A stretch of DNA of 41,551 bases from Chitinispirillum sp. (GTDB lineage Bacteria; Fibrobacterota; Chitinivibrionia; Chitinivibrionales; Chitinispirillaceae): positions 1 through 41,551 of the forward strand of contig SKJJ01000187.1 of assembly GCA_007115975.1 (NCBI GenBank), in the 5' to 3' direction. Below are positions 8,453-16,527 of this stretch, in pieces. Made by a program: the position numbers and the translations under genes. The number at the start of each line of letters is the position of its first letter. Position 1 is the first letter of the stretch. The notes under the pieces were generated by a model. It made no database searches. It was not told the DNA's origin and was given only the letters and a program-made list of their open reading frames with translations.

Positions 8453-9202
8453 ATGAATCAGATTGACCTCACTTTTATTGCTTCACGCCTTGAGAGTTTT
8501 GAAGAGACGATTATTTCCAAATTAATTGACAGAGCACAGTACAGCATCAATCAAGTCGCCTACGAGAGAGGCAACAGTGGGTTTGAAAATGAAAACCACC
8601 GCTGTTTAATGGATCTGAGACTTTTCTATCAGGAAGAGATGGATTCGCTGTTTGGTAGATTCTGCGTACCGGAAGAGCGCCCGTTCAACAAGAACCTCAC
8701 CCCTGCGGGGCGTCGTGTCGCCACTGGCCATACCATTCTTTGTATCGATGAATTCAACAGAGTGAACCTGACATCAAAAATCACCCCCCGGTATATGGAG
8801 CTTATCCGTTGCATTTGCCCTGATGGGGATGACGGTCAGTACGGATCAAGCACTGAACACGATGTCTACTCTCTTCAGGCAATATCAAGAAGGGTTCATT
8901 TCGGAGCGATGTACGTTGCTGAGTGTAAATACCGCAGCGCACCAACAACCTATCAAAACCTTATTGCACAAAACGACCGCAACGGATTGTTGAAACAACT
9001 TACACGTCCCGAAGTTGAAGAGAAAATAGTAGAACGGATTTTGGAGAAGACCACTGCACTGCAGACCTGCTCCGATTCCCGGACCAGAAACATTATTCAG
9101 CCTGAGTCTATGGCAAAACTGTTTAAGGATACCATAATTCCTCTTACCAAAGAGGGAGAGATCCTCTATCTGCTCAACCGAAAACAGGATAGGTGCACAT
9201 GA
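8453..9202 (+). CDS. Chorismate mutase, eukaryotic (yeast/plant) AroQ type
   Basis: Chorismate mutase converts chorismate to prephenate. The 249-residue all-helical protein matches yeast Aro7 and plant enzymes, not the short bacterial AroQ domain: IISKLIDRAQY near 20-30, the regulatory-loop motif YGSST at 130-134, SRRVHFG at 145-151, VAECKY, VEEKIVERIL at 188-197, and IIPLTKEGE at 228-236. Arg147, Lys159, Glu189 and Glu236 match yeast catalytic residues. In an ungapped alignment from memory, yeast Arg16 falls on Ala10, and one extra residue lies between Arg147 and Lys159. Yeast enzymes are activated by Trp and inhibited by Tyr, which fits a site between trpBA and tyrA. Transfer from a eukaryote or an ancient shared form are both possible. 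Confidence 0.9.
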   Translation: MNQIDLTFIASRLESFEETIISKLIDRAQYSINQVAYERGNSGFENENHRCLMDLRLFYQEEMDSLFGRFCVPEERPFNKNLTPAGRRVATGHTILCIDEFNRVNLTSKITPRYMELIRCICPDGDDGQYGSSTEHDVYSLQAISRRVHFGAMYVAECKYRSAPTTYQNLIAQNDRNGLLKQLTRPEVEEKIVERILEKTTALQTCSDSRTRNIIQPESMAKLFKDTIIPLTKEGEILYLLNRKQDRCT

Positions 9203-10308
9203 AATTTATTCCCAAACAGATCACCATCTACAGCGTCGGGCTTCTGGGAGGATCAATTGGAGCCGCTCTGAAGAAATCCGGTTATCAAGGCAAGATTATC
9301 GGCCTGTCATCTCCCAAGGGAGTAAAAACAGCCCTCGAGATCGGCTGTATTGACGAAGGCTACGGCTATGACAGCCTCAAGGAGGTGGTTAAAGATACCG
9401 ACCTCCTGATTCTGTGCTCCCCCATTCTCTCTATTATGGATACTCTCGACAAACTTGCAACGTGTGAATTACCTGAGGGGATGGTGATAACCGATGTGGG
9501 GAGTACAAAAAAGCTGATTGTTCAAAAAGCCCTCACTACACTACCCGAGCATGTCCATTTTATAGGTGGTCATCCCATGGCCGGTTCTGAAAAAAGCGGC
9601 CCCGCCGCAAGTGACCCCTACCTTTTTCAAAATGCAATTTATGTACTGACCCCCCCTACTGGTGAACCCCGAACACTGGACAATGACATAGGGGATTTTT
9701 TGCGGGATAATCTTGGGTGCAGAAACATACTTTTAGCTCCCGATGTACATGATACCATTGCTGCCGCAGTCAGTCACCTGCCCCACATCGCTGCATCAGC
9801 ACTTGTTCTTTCTGTGTGCGACATGGAAAAGAGTGTGCCGGGAACAATGGAACTTGCCGCAGGCGGATTTCGTGATATGACACGTGTCGCCTCTGCTCCC
9901 TACTCCATGTGGCACGATATACTTGTAACCAATAAGAGACCGGTTACCGCAATGATCGACTCACTCATTGAGACTCTTGGCCGTTTTCGAGAGGAGCTGC
10001 AGAGCGATTCATTACGTCAGAGTTTTGAAAAAGCAAGCGAAACCAGAAACCAAATACCCGGAGGCAGCAAAGGTTTTATTGGCAAACTCAGTGAAGTGAT
10101 GGTGATGGCACAGGATGCTCCCGGCTTTATAGCTTCTCTCTCCGGCGAACTTGCTAAACACGGTATCAATATAAAGGACATAGAGGTATTAAAAGTGCGG
10201 GAAGGGGAGGGCGGCACTATCCGCCTCGCCTTTGAAAATCAGGCTATAGCCGCCGCCGCAATCGCCATCCTCAATGGCAAAGGCTTCTCCGTTCGTGAAA
10301 GGTTCTAG
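9199..10308 (+). CDS. tyrA: Prephenate dehydrogenase with C-terminal ACT domain
   Basis: TyrA oxidatively decarboxylates prephenate to 4-hydroxyphenylpyruvate for tyrosine. An NAD(P)-binding Rossmann fold opens with YSVGLLGGSIGAAL (11-24); a GGHPMAGSEKSG motif follows, then a helical dimerisation domain. The last 70 residues form an ACT domain (MAQDAPGFIASLSGELAKHG...), a usual amino-acid feedback sensor. I start at the ATG of 9199, which overlaps the chorismate mutase stop as ATGA; a GTG six bases upstream is the alternative. Mutase and dehydrogenase are separate proteins here, unlike the fused E. coli TyrA. Confidence 0.94.
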   Translation: MKFIPKQITIYSVGLLGGSIGAALKKSGYQGKIIGLSSPKGVKTALEIGCIDEGYGYDSLKEVVKDTDLLILCSPILSIMDTLDKLATCELPEGMVITDVGSTKKLIVQKALTTLPEHVHFIGGHPMAGSEKSGPAASDPYLFQNAIYVLTPPTGEPRTLDNDIGDFLRDNLGCRNILLAPDVHDTIAAAVSHLPHIAASALVLSVCDMEKSVPGTMELAAGGFRDMTRVASAPYSMWHDILVTNKRPVTAMIDSLIETLGRFREELQSDSLRQSFEKASETRNQIPGGSKGFIGKLSEVMVMAQDAPGFIASLSGELAKHGINIKDIEVLKVREGEGGTIRLAFENQAIAAAAIAILNGKGFSVRERF

Positions 10309-10311
10309 AAA

Positions 10312-11697
10312 ATGTTAGAAATACAACCGGCAAAAGCGATCCATGGCACGTATGATCTTCCGTCCAGTCCCGATCTGCTCTTTTTGGCATCTCTGATTGG
10401 CTGCGCTTCAGGGCACACCTTCACCATTTCAACGGTAAGCAAATCCGACCTGACAGAATCCATTAAAATTTGTCTCAAAGGGCATGTCGAAATAGAGGAC
10501 AACAACAATCAGTGGAGTGTAAAGCCCATTGAAAATGATGCTTCCGTTTTGCTTACAATCCCTCAGGGTAATTGGCAATACAGGGATATGATCCTTTTTT
10601 TGGGACTGGGGATGAATAAAACGGTTCTGTTTCCTGAGATTTCAGACCAACGGATTGAAAAATGGCTCCAACAAGCCAACCGACTTGGCATCTGCTGTAA
10701 AACAGTTGAGATCGAAAATGCCAAGGCATTGCAATACAAAGGGTTTTCTGAAAAGGTACTCGACAGTGATGTAGGTGAAGAAGATGCAGGATTACTACTC
10801 TCATTTCTTGTTGGGGCAAGGAAAAAGTACTCCTTTAACCTGAGTTCCTACTTCTTAAACCCCCTGCGTCAGATCATACCTGCATTTGGTTTCTCTTTTG
10901 AGATAAAAGCCATCAATACCACCGAAAAGTCCGATGACCCACTTTCAAGAAGACTGCGCTTTCTCAAATCCAAAAAAAAGAGCGATGTACACCAAAAACC
11001 ATCCAGCGCTATAAGTGTTGATTTTACCACTCCCGTTTTGAAAAAACCTGCCGAAATCACCTTGCCCGGTGATGAAACACTGGCTGCTGTTTTAATCGCA
11101 GCAAAATGCCTTATACCAAAAGGTTCTTTTGTTTTAAGCAATGTTCCTCTTGAATCATGGAGCACTCAGATTTTAACTTTTGCGAGAAAGGCCGGATGTA
11201 AGTTTACCATACAGGAAAACAGACGCACTTCATTTGGGGTCTCAGGGCTTGTGACATTGCAAAAACACGACCTTAACGGCCGCAAGATGCAATGTGATCC
11301 CATTTTTCAGTTCACCTCCAGTTTGCCAGCTATGATTGTTGTGGCCTGTTTTGCACAAGCACAGTCGGTATTCAGAGGATTGGAAGATTACCGATTGGAC
11401 ACACCTGACGGAATTGACCAGCTTGAGAGCTGTATTCGTACCCTTGGGGCACGACATGGAGAGATGCCCGATGGAATTGTGTTGGAGGGTGCAAAACTTA
11501 TCGATGGATTTGATCTCAATGAAGCACTGCCGCCAAATATTAGCGCAGCAATGGCAATAGCGGGGCTGCGCTGCATAGGCGAAACCTCGGTTTGTGATGA
11601 TATGATTCTTAGACGCTGGCCCGATTTTTCATCAATGCTCCAATCAATAGGTGAGTTTAGAACCAAAGGCGCCAGATCTGAAAGGAGGCAAGCTTGA
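10312..11697 (+). CDS. Degenerate EPSP synthase (AroA)-like protein
   Basis: The 461-residue protein has the two-domain layout of 3-phosphoshikimate 1-carboxyvinyltransferase, and its C-terminal half is recognisable: LPGDETLAAVLIAAKC resembles the PGDxSSAAFFLxAA strand-helix, and DGIDQLESCIRTLGA plus PDGIVLEGA match the family. Key catalytic elements are missing. The N-terminal KSxSHR motif is replaced by SSPDLLFLA, no GNSGTTxR loop is seen, and the GDHRIAMA motif reads PPNISAAMA. It therefore probably does not make EPSP; a structural or regulatory role, or a changed substrate, are options. The frame is intact and coupled (TTGA) to nadK, so it is maintained rather than decaying. Confidence 0.68.
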   Translation: MLEIQPAKAIHGTYDLPSSPDLLFLASLIGCASGHTFTISTVSKSDLTESIKICLKGHVEIEDNNNQWSVKPIENDASVLLTIPQGNWQYRDMILFLGLGMNKTVLFPEISDQRIEKWLQQANRLGICCKTVEIENAKALQYKGFSEKVLDSDVGEEDAGLLLSFLVGARKKYSFNLSSYFLNPLRQIIPAFGFSFEIKAINTTEKSDDPLSRRLRFLKSKKKSDVHQKPSSAISVDFTTPVLKKPAEITLPGDETLAAVLIAAKCLIPKGSFVLSNVPLESWSTQILTFARKAGCKFTIQENRRTSFGVSGLVTLQKHDLNGRKMQCDPIFQFTSSLPAMIVVACFAQAQSVFRGLEDYRLDTPDGIDQLESCIRTLGARHGEMPDGIVLEGAKLIDGFDLNEALPPNISAAMAIAGLRCIGETSVCDDMILRRWPDFSSMLQSIGEFRTKGARSERRQA

Positions 11698-12584
11698 AGC
11701 CAATCTCATCGTTTGGCATTGTTGCTTTCAAGGTTTCACCGCAGGTGAATGCCGTACTTGACAGGATAAAGAGTTGGGGCGATAAGTTTGGCATTTCACT
11801 TCTGTTCCATCCATCGCTTTGCGATAAGCTCTGCGGCTCTTTTCCCGTGGCAAAAAGCATTGATGAGCTCATCAATGGAAGCGATGCACTGGTTTCCATT
11901 GGAGGGGATGGGACCTTTCTTTCAGTGGCACACATGTGCCGTTTTTCCAAAAAACCGGTTGTAGGGATTAATATGGGCGGACTGGGCTTTCTTACTGATA
12001 TTGGCCCCGAGGAGCTGGAAAAGAGCCTGGAGGAGATCTGTGACGGAAATTACAACACCATAAGCAGGATGGTGCTTGAAGCGTCCGTTTACCGGAAAAA
12101 CAGGGGTAAAATATGCAGCTTCCATGCACTAAACGACATCTTCATAAACAGAATCAAAACCCCCAAGCTCACCTCTATTTCAGCATGGTACGGCACTGAT
12201 TTCATAACCGATTTTTTTGCCGATGGAATAATTGTTGCTACACCTAACGGGTCCACAGCCTACTCACTCTCTGCAGGAGGACCGATAGTGGAGCCCACAG
12301 TTAAGGCATTTCTTCTTACACCAATATGTCCTCACTCCCTTACAGAAAGACCGATCATTCTTCCCTCCGATAAGAGAGTCAAGCTTCTGATAAATGAGAA
12401 AAACCCTGACCTGCTCCTCAGTGCCGACGGACTGGAATCGGTTCAGTTACAAAACGGCGATGAAGTCATAGTATCATACGGCGGAATATCAACCAACTTG
12501 ATTCAGCTTGCAGAACACTCCTGTTTCTCACTGTTAAGAGAAAAACTGGGCTGGGGACAAGCTTATAAAAAACGGAAAAACTAA
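11694..12584 (+). CDS. nadK: NAD kinase
   Basis: NadK phosphorylates NAD to NADP. The 296-residue protein has the diagnostic SIGGDGTFL (68-76), the GINMGGLGFLTD loop, and the substrate motif ATPNGSTAYSLSAGGPI. The start is the TTG at 11694, five bases after AGGAGG, overlapping the previous stop as TTGA; no better ATG is in frame. Followed three bases later by recN, a common bacterial pairing. Confidence 0.96.
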   Translation: MKPISSFGIVAFKVSPQVNAVLDRIKSWGDKFGISLLFHPSLCDKLCGSFPVAKSIDELINGSDALVSIGGDGTFLSVAHMCRFSKKPVVGINMGGLGFLTDIGPEELEKSLEEICDGNYNTISRMVLEASVYRKNRGKICSFHALNDIFINRIKTPKLTSISAWYGTDFITDFFADGIIVATPNGSTAYSLSAGGPIVEPTVKAFLLTPICPHSLTERPIILPSDKRVKLLINEKNPDLLLSADGLESVQLQNGDEVIVSYGGISTNLIQLAEHSCFSLLREKLGWGQAYKKRKN

Positions 12585-12587
12585 CAT

Positions 12588-14267
12588 ATGCTTCGTGAAC
12601 TTCACATTACAAACATCGCTCTGATCACAAGAATTTCTCTTGAATTCAAAGAGGGGTTTTCTGTCTTTACCGGTGAAACCGGAGCCGGCAAATCAATCCT
12701 TATCGGTGCAATCGGCCTTTTACTTGGAGAACGCGCCTCAACTGAGATGATAAGAAGCGGGTGCAGCGACGCCGAAGTGAGTGGAGTATTCGAATTTTCC
12801 AAACTTCAAAAAGGTATACAATTAATCTTGGAGCAGTTGGGTATATCTGCCGAAGAGAATCAGATAATTATTCGCCGTACAATCACTCAGGGAAAAAACC
12901 GCATCTTTATAAATCAACACCCGGTACCACTGTCATCGCTCAAAAGGCTTGGCAATCTCCTTATAGATCTTCACGGTCAGCACGAGCATCAATCGCTTCT
13001 GGATGAAACATGCCACATAACATTTATTGACAATCTTCCAGGAATAAGCGACCTTAGGGCCGAGTATGAAAGCCACTATTTTGACTATAGCCACGCAAGG
13101 CAAGAGCTGCAAAGAGCACAAGAAGACACAAAGAATCTCTTTGAAAAAAAAGAGCTTCTTGAGTATCAGTTTTCTGAAATCAACAGCCTTAATCTTATCT
13201 GCGGTGAAGAGGAGGAGCTTGAAAGTGAACTGTCTCTTTTGACATCCTGCGCAGACAGAGAGACGTGTATCTCAGACATCGCCTCTCTTATAAGCTCCGC
13301 AGACGACTCTGTACATAAGAAGTTCACCACAATCAGGAAAAAACTTGAGCAGTTGTGTAAATATGACTCCGCAGCCCAACCCTGGCTTGAGGACATAGAG
13401 AATGTGATCTCATTTTGCAGCGACCTTGAAATTTTCTGTGGTAAATATCTGGCAGGTTCAGGTGAAGCAGATCCGCAGCGAATAGAAGAGATAAACTTCA
13501 GGCTCGCAAAAACACAGCGGATGAAAAAGAAATATCGTTGTACGCTTGAGGAGTTAATTGAAAAGAGGGACACGCTCAAAAAAGATCTCTCGAAAATAGA
13601 GAATACCGGATTTGAAGAGGAGCAACTAAAAAAGAGGGTAGTTGAGACCCGCGACAAGTGCATCAAGAGTGCTATAAAACTACAAAAGGCACGAATTAAA
13701 GAGGCCCTTATATTTGACAGTGAACTCACTGCAAGAATGGAAAAGCTGGGTTTTAAGGGGGGGGTATGGAAAACAGATTTCCAGCAGTTACAAGAGCCCG
13801 GTCCCCAGGGCCTTGATCAGGTGACATTTACCGTTCGGACCAATCCGGGAGAAGCGATGTTGCCACTGAGCAGATGTGCCTCCGGTGGTGAAATATCAAG
13901 ACTGATGCTTGCCATAAAATCAGTCCTCTGTAAAAGTGATGAGATCCCGGTACTCATTTTTGACGAGATAGATGCAGGGATCGGTGGTACGGTTGCCTGC
14001 GAAGTAGCCAAAGCCATCTATACACTTAGCCGCACTCATCAGGTGTTCTCCATTTCACATCTCCACCAGATAGCCTCAATAGCAGACACCCATTTTGTGG
14101 TCGATAAATCAACTCACAAAAACCGAACCCATACATCGGTAAAAGAGCTCTCCGAAGGTGAAAAGGTTTCTGAAATTGCCCGTATGCTTGGTGGTGATTC
14201 CGCTATTTCCAAGCAACACGCAACGGAGCTTCTTAAAAAGAGGCACCTCGAAGAGAAACCTTCCTGA
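12588..14267 (+). CDS. recN: DNA repair protein RecN
   Basis: RecN is an SMC-like ATPase that acts early in double-strand break repair. The 559-residue protein shows the N-terminal Walker A GETGAGKSIL near residues 30-40, a long central coiled-coil rich in Glu/Lys (about 165-390), and a C-terminal ABC half with the signature LSRCASGGEISRLMLAIK and Walker B VLIFDEIDAGIGG. The QHEHQSLLD motif after the first head half is also typical. The start codon ATG is preceded by only a weak ribosome site. It ends the long operon; the convergent ParA-M23 gene ends eight bases further on, with no clear terminator between. Confidence 0.96.
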   Translation: MLRELHITNIALITRISLEFKEGFSVFTGETGAGKSILIGAIGLLLGERASTEMIRSGCSDAEVSGVFEFSKLQKGIQLILEQLGISAEENQIIIRRTITQGKNRIFINQHPVPLSSLKRLGNLLIDLHGQHEHQSLLDETCHITFIDNLPGISDLRAEYESHYFDYSHARQELQRAQEDTKNLFEKKELLEYQFSEINSLNLICGEEEELESELSLLTSCADRETCISDIASLISSADDSVHKKFTTIRKKLEQLCKYDSAAQPWLEDIENVISFCSDLEIFCGKYLAGSGEADPQRIEEINFRLAKTQRMKKKYRCTLEELIEKRDTLKKDLSKIENTGFEEEQLKKRVVETRDKCIKSAIKLQKARIKEALIFDSELTARMEKLGFKGGVWKTDFQQLQEPGPQGLDQVTFTVRTNPGEAMLPLSRCASGGEISRLMLAIKSVLCKSDEIPVLIFDEIDAGIGGTVACEVAKAIYTLSRTHQVFSISHLHQIASIADTHFVVDKSTHKNRTHTSVKELSEGEKVSEIARMLGGDSAISKQHATELLKKRHLEEKPS

Positions 14268-14275
14268 ATTCGAGT

Positions 14276-16105
14276 TCAACTTCCGAAGAATGCCTGTTTG
14301 AAAAAGAAGTGTTTGGGGTCAGTGAGTCGGAAGTGATACCTCCCAAAAGAGATGTCGTGTCTTGACTGACTGCTCACACCGTAACCGATATGTACATGAG
14401 GACCACTGGTTCTTCCGGTCATACCGATAGTACCGATAGGCATACCCTCTTTCACCTCATCTCCGGTTTTTACAAATCTTTTGCCAAGATGAGAGAAGAA
14501 AATTATCGATCCGTCATTGGCCAATACACCAACAGTTCGCCCAGCGGTATTGTCGGTTTTCAAAACAGCCTTGCCAGCAATAGGACTTATCACCTCGGAA
14601 CCGTAAGGACCTGCAACATCGATCCCATAATGGGGGGTGCCTCCACCGGTGCCTCTTTCACACCAGGTGCCCGTCAGGTATGGATAGGGTGTATTCACAA
14701 ATTCCATGAAATATGAGTATACCTGAAGCATCTCATTTTCATCGGGATTTTGAATTGTCGACGGGGGGTAGAACGTGAGTTGTAAGCCTGGCTGAATGTT
14801 ATTGCTATTGGTTATGAGAGGCTCGCCCGGAAGTCGGGTTCTGTTATGAATAGCAATCACTTCCCTTACATACTCATCAATCTCATTGAACGAAGGAATA
14901 ACTGCGCTGAACCGAGAAATGGCATGTTTGGCCATTCTGTAGATACTCTCACCTTGTGAAAAAGTGTGCACGAATGCTCTCTGTTTATCGGATTCCACAA
15001 GCTGTTGGGGAGCCAAAGGACGTGGTGCAACCCTGTGGCTGACAGGCATGTTGAAACCGACATACGCAAAAAGTACAATTACAGCTGCACATTTGAAAGC
15101 AAAAGCGACAAAATCCTCAATTGAAGAGTTCTTGCTTGAGGTGTCACTGATACCGTTAAGGACATACTGTACGTTCTTGCTCAGATTATTGAATGCTTTC
15201 TGAGCGGTGGAGTATTGGGGGCCCTCAGAAACAGGTTTACCCTGGTCCTGAGCATTCCTTACAAGCGCGGATTCTGGGATCTCAATATCAAACATGATCG
15301 ATTGAGGGAGAAAAGATTCACCCGTTTTACCCTTTACGGTTACCTGTTCACAAAGAGATTCGAGATACCTTCTGTTTTCGCTCATCGTTCTTGCTTTGCC
15401 AACTAATTTTGAAGTCTGTTTTCCATACACTTCATTCTTGACAATTCTCAGACGAACCCCCGGATTCTTCTGTGTCATCTTTTTTACATTCGAAAGATAG
15501 TCACGAAGGCTTTTAGTTGACAGGGCATTCAGGGTAACCGGAACAAGATTAAGATCACTGCTGATGAAAAGTTTTCTGCTCAGATTGTTCCATACTGAAG
15601 GGGTATCAATGATCACATACTTGTAGTACTCGCGTGCGATTTTAAGATTATATGCAAGGTTGCTTAATTGATAAGAACGGGGGGACTTGAACAGTTCAGA
15701 ATTTGCGGCTATTAGATCAAGGCATGGACGAACTGGTACAATTAACGACTTTAATGATCCGCTTCCTATTATGCCGCCAAAAAGTAATTGTTCAAAACGG
15801 GCTGCGGCAGTACAGATCCGTGCCCTATAAGTGTCTAAAACGCAATCATTCTCAAGTGAAAAACGCCCTTTTAGAAGCTCCCACGATGAACCGGGGGGAT
15901 CGATATCATCTACCCCAAAAGCCGTACTCACACTACCCTGCACATCCAGGTCAATGATCAGAGTCGGGCCGAGCTTTGAGAGTGATGCAGCCAGATTGGT
16001 TGCAACAGTAGATTTACCCACACCACCTTTGATATTAGCAATGTGGATAATTCCGCCACGATCGGTGTCCTCAAACACCAGGTTTTTTTGAAAACTTTCA
16101 CTCAT
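14276..16105 (-). CDS. ParA/MinD ATPase fused to LysM-like and M23 endopeptidase domains
   Basis: The 609-residue protein joins cytoplasmic and periplasmic modules. Residues 18-310 are a ParA-type ATPase: deviant Walker A KGGVGKST (26-33, signature Lys26), IIDLDVQGS (50-58) and Walker B VIIDTPS (164-170). A single hydrophobic helix lies near 332-352. Residues 378-447 resemble LysM (GESIYRMA ... NNIQPGLQLTF), which would bind peptidoglycan. Residues 490-605 are an M23/LytM peptidase with all zinc and catalytic positions: His492-x3-Asp496, His539 and His570-x-His572. Expected topology is ATPase inside, hydrolase in the periplasm, so it could couple ParA-like positioning to local wall cutting. 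It starts 7 bp after the receiver-like gene. ParA proteins are normally soluble partners of DNA or membrane, so this fusion is exceptional. Confidence 0.9.
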   Translation of the reverse strand: MSESFQKNLVFEDTDRGGIIHIANIKGGVGKSTVATNLAASLSKLGPTLIIDLDVQGSVSTAFGVDDIDPPGSSWELLKGRFSLENDCVLDTYRARICTAAARFEQLLFGGIIGSGSLKSLIVPVRPCLDLIAANSELFKSPRSYQLSNLAYNLKIAREYYKYVIIDTPSVWNNLSRKLFISSDLNLVPVTLNALSTKSLRDYLSNVKKMTQKNPGVRLRIVKNEVYGKQTSKLVGKARTMSENRRYLESLCEQVTVKGKTGESFLPQSIMFDIEIPESALVRNAQDQGKPVSEGPQYSTAQKAFNNLSKNVQYVLNGISDTSSKNSSIEDFVAFAFKCAAVIVLFAYVGFNMPVSHRVAPRPLAPQQLVESDKQRAFVHTFSQGESIYRMAKHAISRFSAVIPSFNEIDEYVREVIAIHNRTRLPGEPLITNSNNIQPGLQLTFYPPSTIQNPDENEMLQVYSYFMEFVNTPYPYLTGTWCERGTGGGTPHYGIDVAGPYGSEVISPIAGKAVLKTDNTAGRTVGVLANDGSIIFFSHLGKRFVKTGDEVKEGMPIGTIGMTGRTSGPHVHIGYGVSSQSRHDISFGRYHFRLTDPKHFFFKQAFFGS

Positions 16106-16112
16106 TGCAACA

Positions 16113-16466
16113 TTAATTATGCACTACCGCTTCAATGATCAGACTATTATCTACCGGTTTGTGCAGAATCTGGTCACTGCTATTAGCGGCTCTGTCACAA
16201 ATATTTGAGAAGTTTTCATTAGCATTGTAGGTAATCAACGGGATATCCGCAAGCTTACTGGCAACATTAAAATAGCTGTAAATCGATCTGCCTTTATCCC
16301 AAAATTCCTCGTTCATTACGATTTTGTCAAAACCCTTCTCTTCTGACACCAGTGACAAAAAACTATCTGACGAGGAACAGGATGTGACCTTGACCTTTTT
16401 CTCTTCAAGCTCCTCATGCAGCGCGATCCTTTTTTTGCGGGAATTTTCCAGAAGCAATACTTTCAT
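16113..16466 (-). CDS. Receiver-like protein without phospho-acceptor Asp (pseudo-receiver)
   Basis: The 117-residue protein aligns with CheY-like receivers: MKVLLLEN at the first strand, a third strand ending KIVMNE, a PLITYNAN strand, and the conserved HKPVD near 102-106. The usual acidic pair is Glu7-Asn8, the phospho-acceptor Asp is Asn52, the Thr/Ser switch position is Asn81, and only Lys103-Pro104 remain. It should not be phosphorylated in the normal way and may act as a binding module. The second ATG (16466) is preferred because GGAGG lies six bases before it. It sits directly upstream of the ParA-M23 fusion, so it may bind or localise it (inference). Confidence 0.65.
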   Translation of the reverse strand: MKVLLLENSRKKRIALHEELEEKKVKVTSCSSSDSFLSLVSEEKGFDKIVMNEEFWDKGRSIYSYFNVASKLADIPLITYNANENFSNICDRAANSSDQILHKPVDNSLIIEAVVHN

Positions 16467-16527
16467 TACCATCCTCCAGTAGAGATATTTTTATGAGATC
16501 ATTACAATGCCAATAAATTACATACCC

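Noticed and set aside
13166..13729. 187-codon minus-strand frame
   Set aside because: Lies wholly within recN on the opposite strand; Ser/Leu-rich composition typical of an antisense shadow of a coiled-coil gene.
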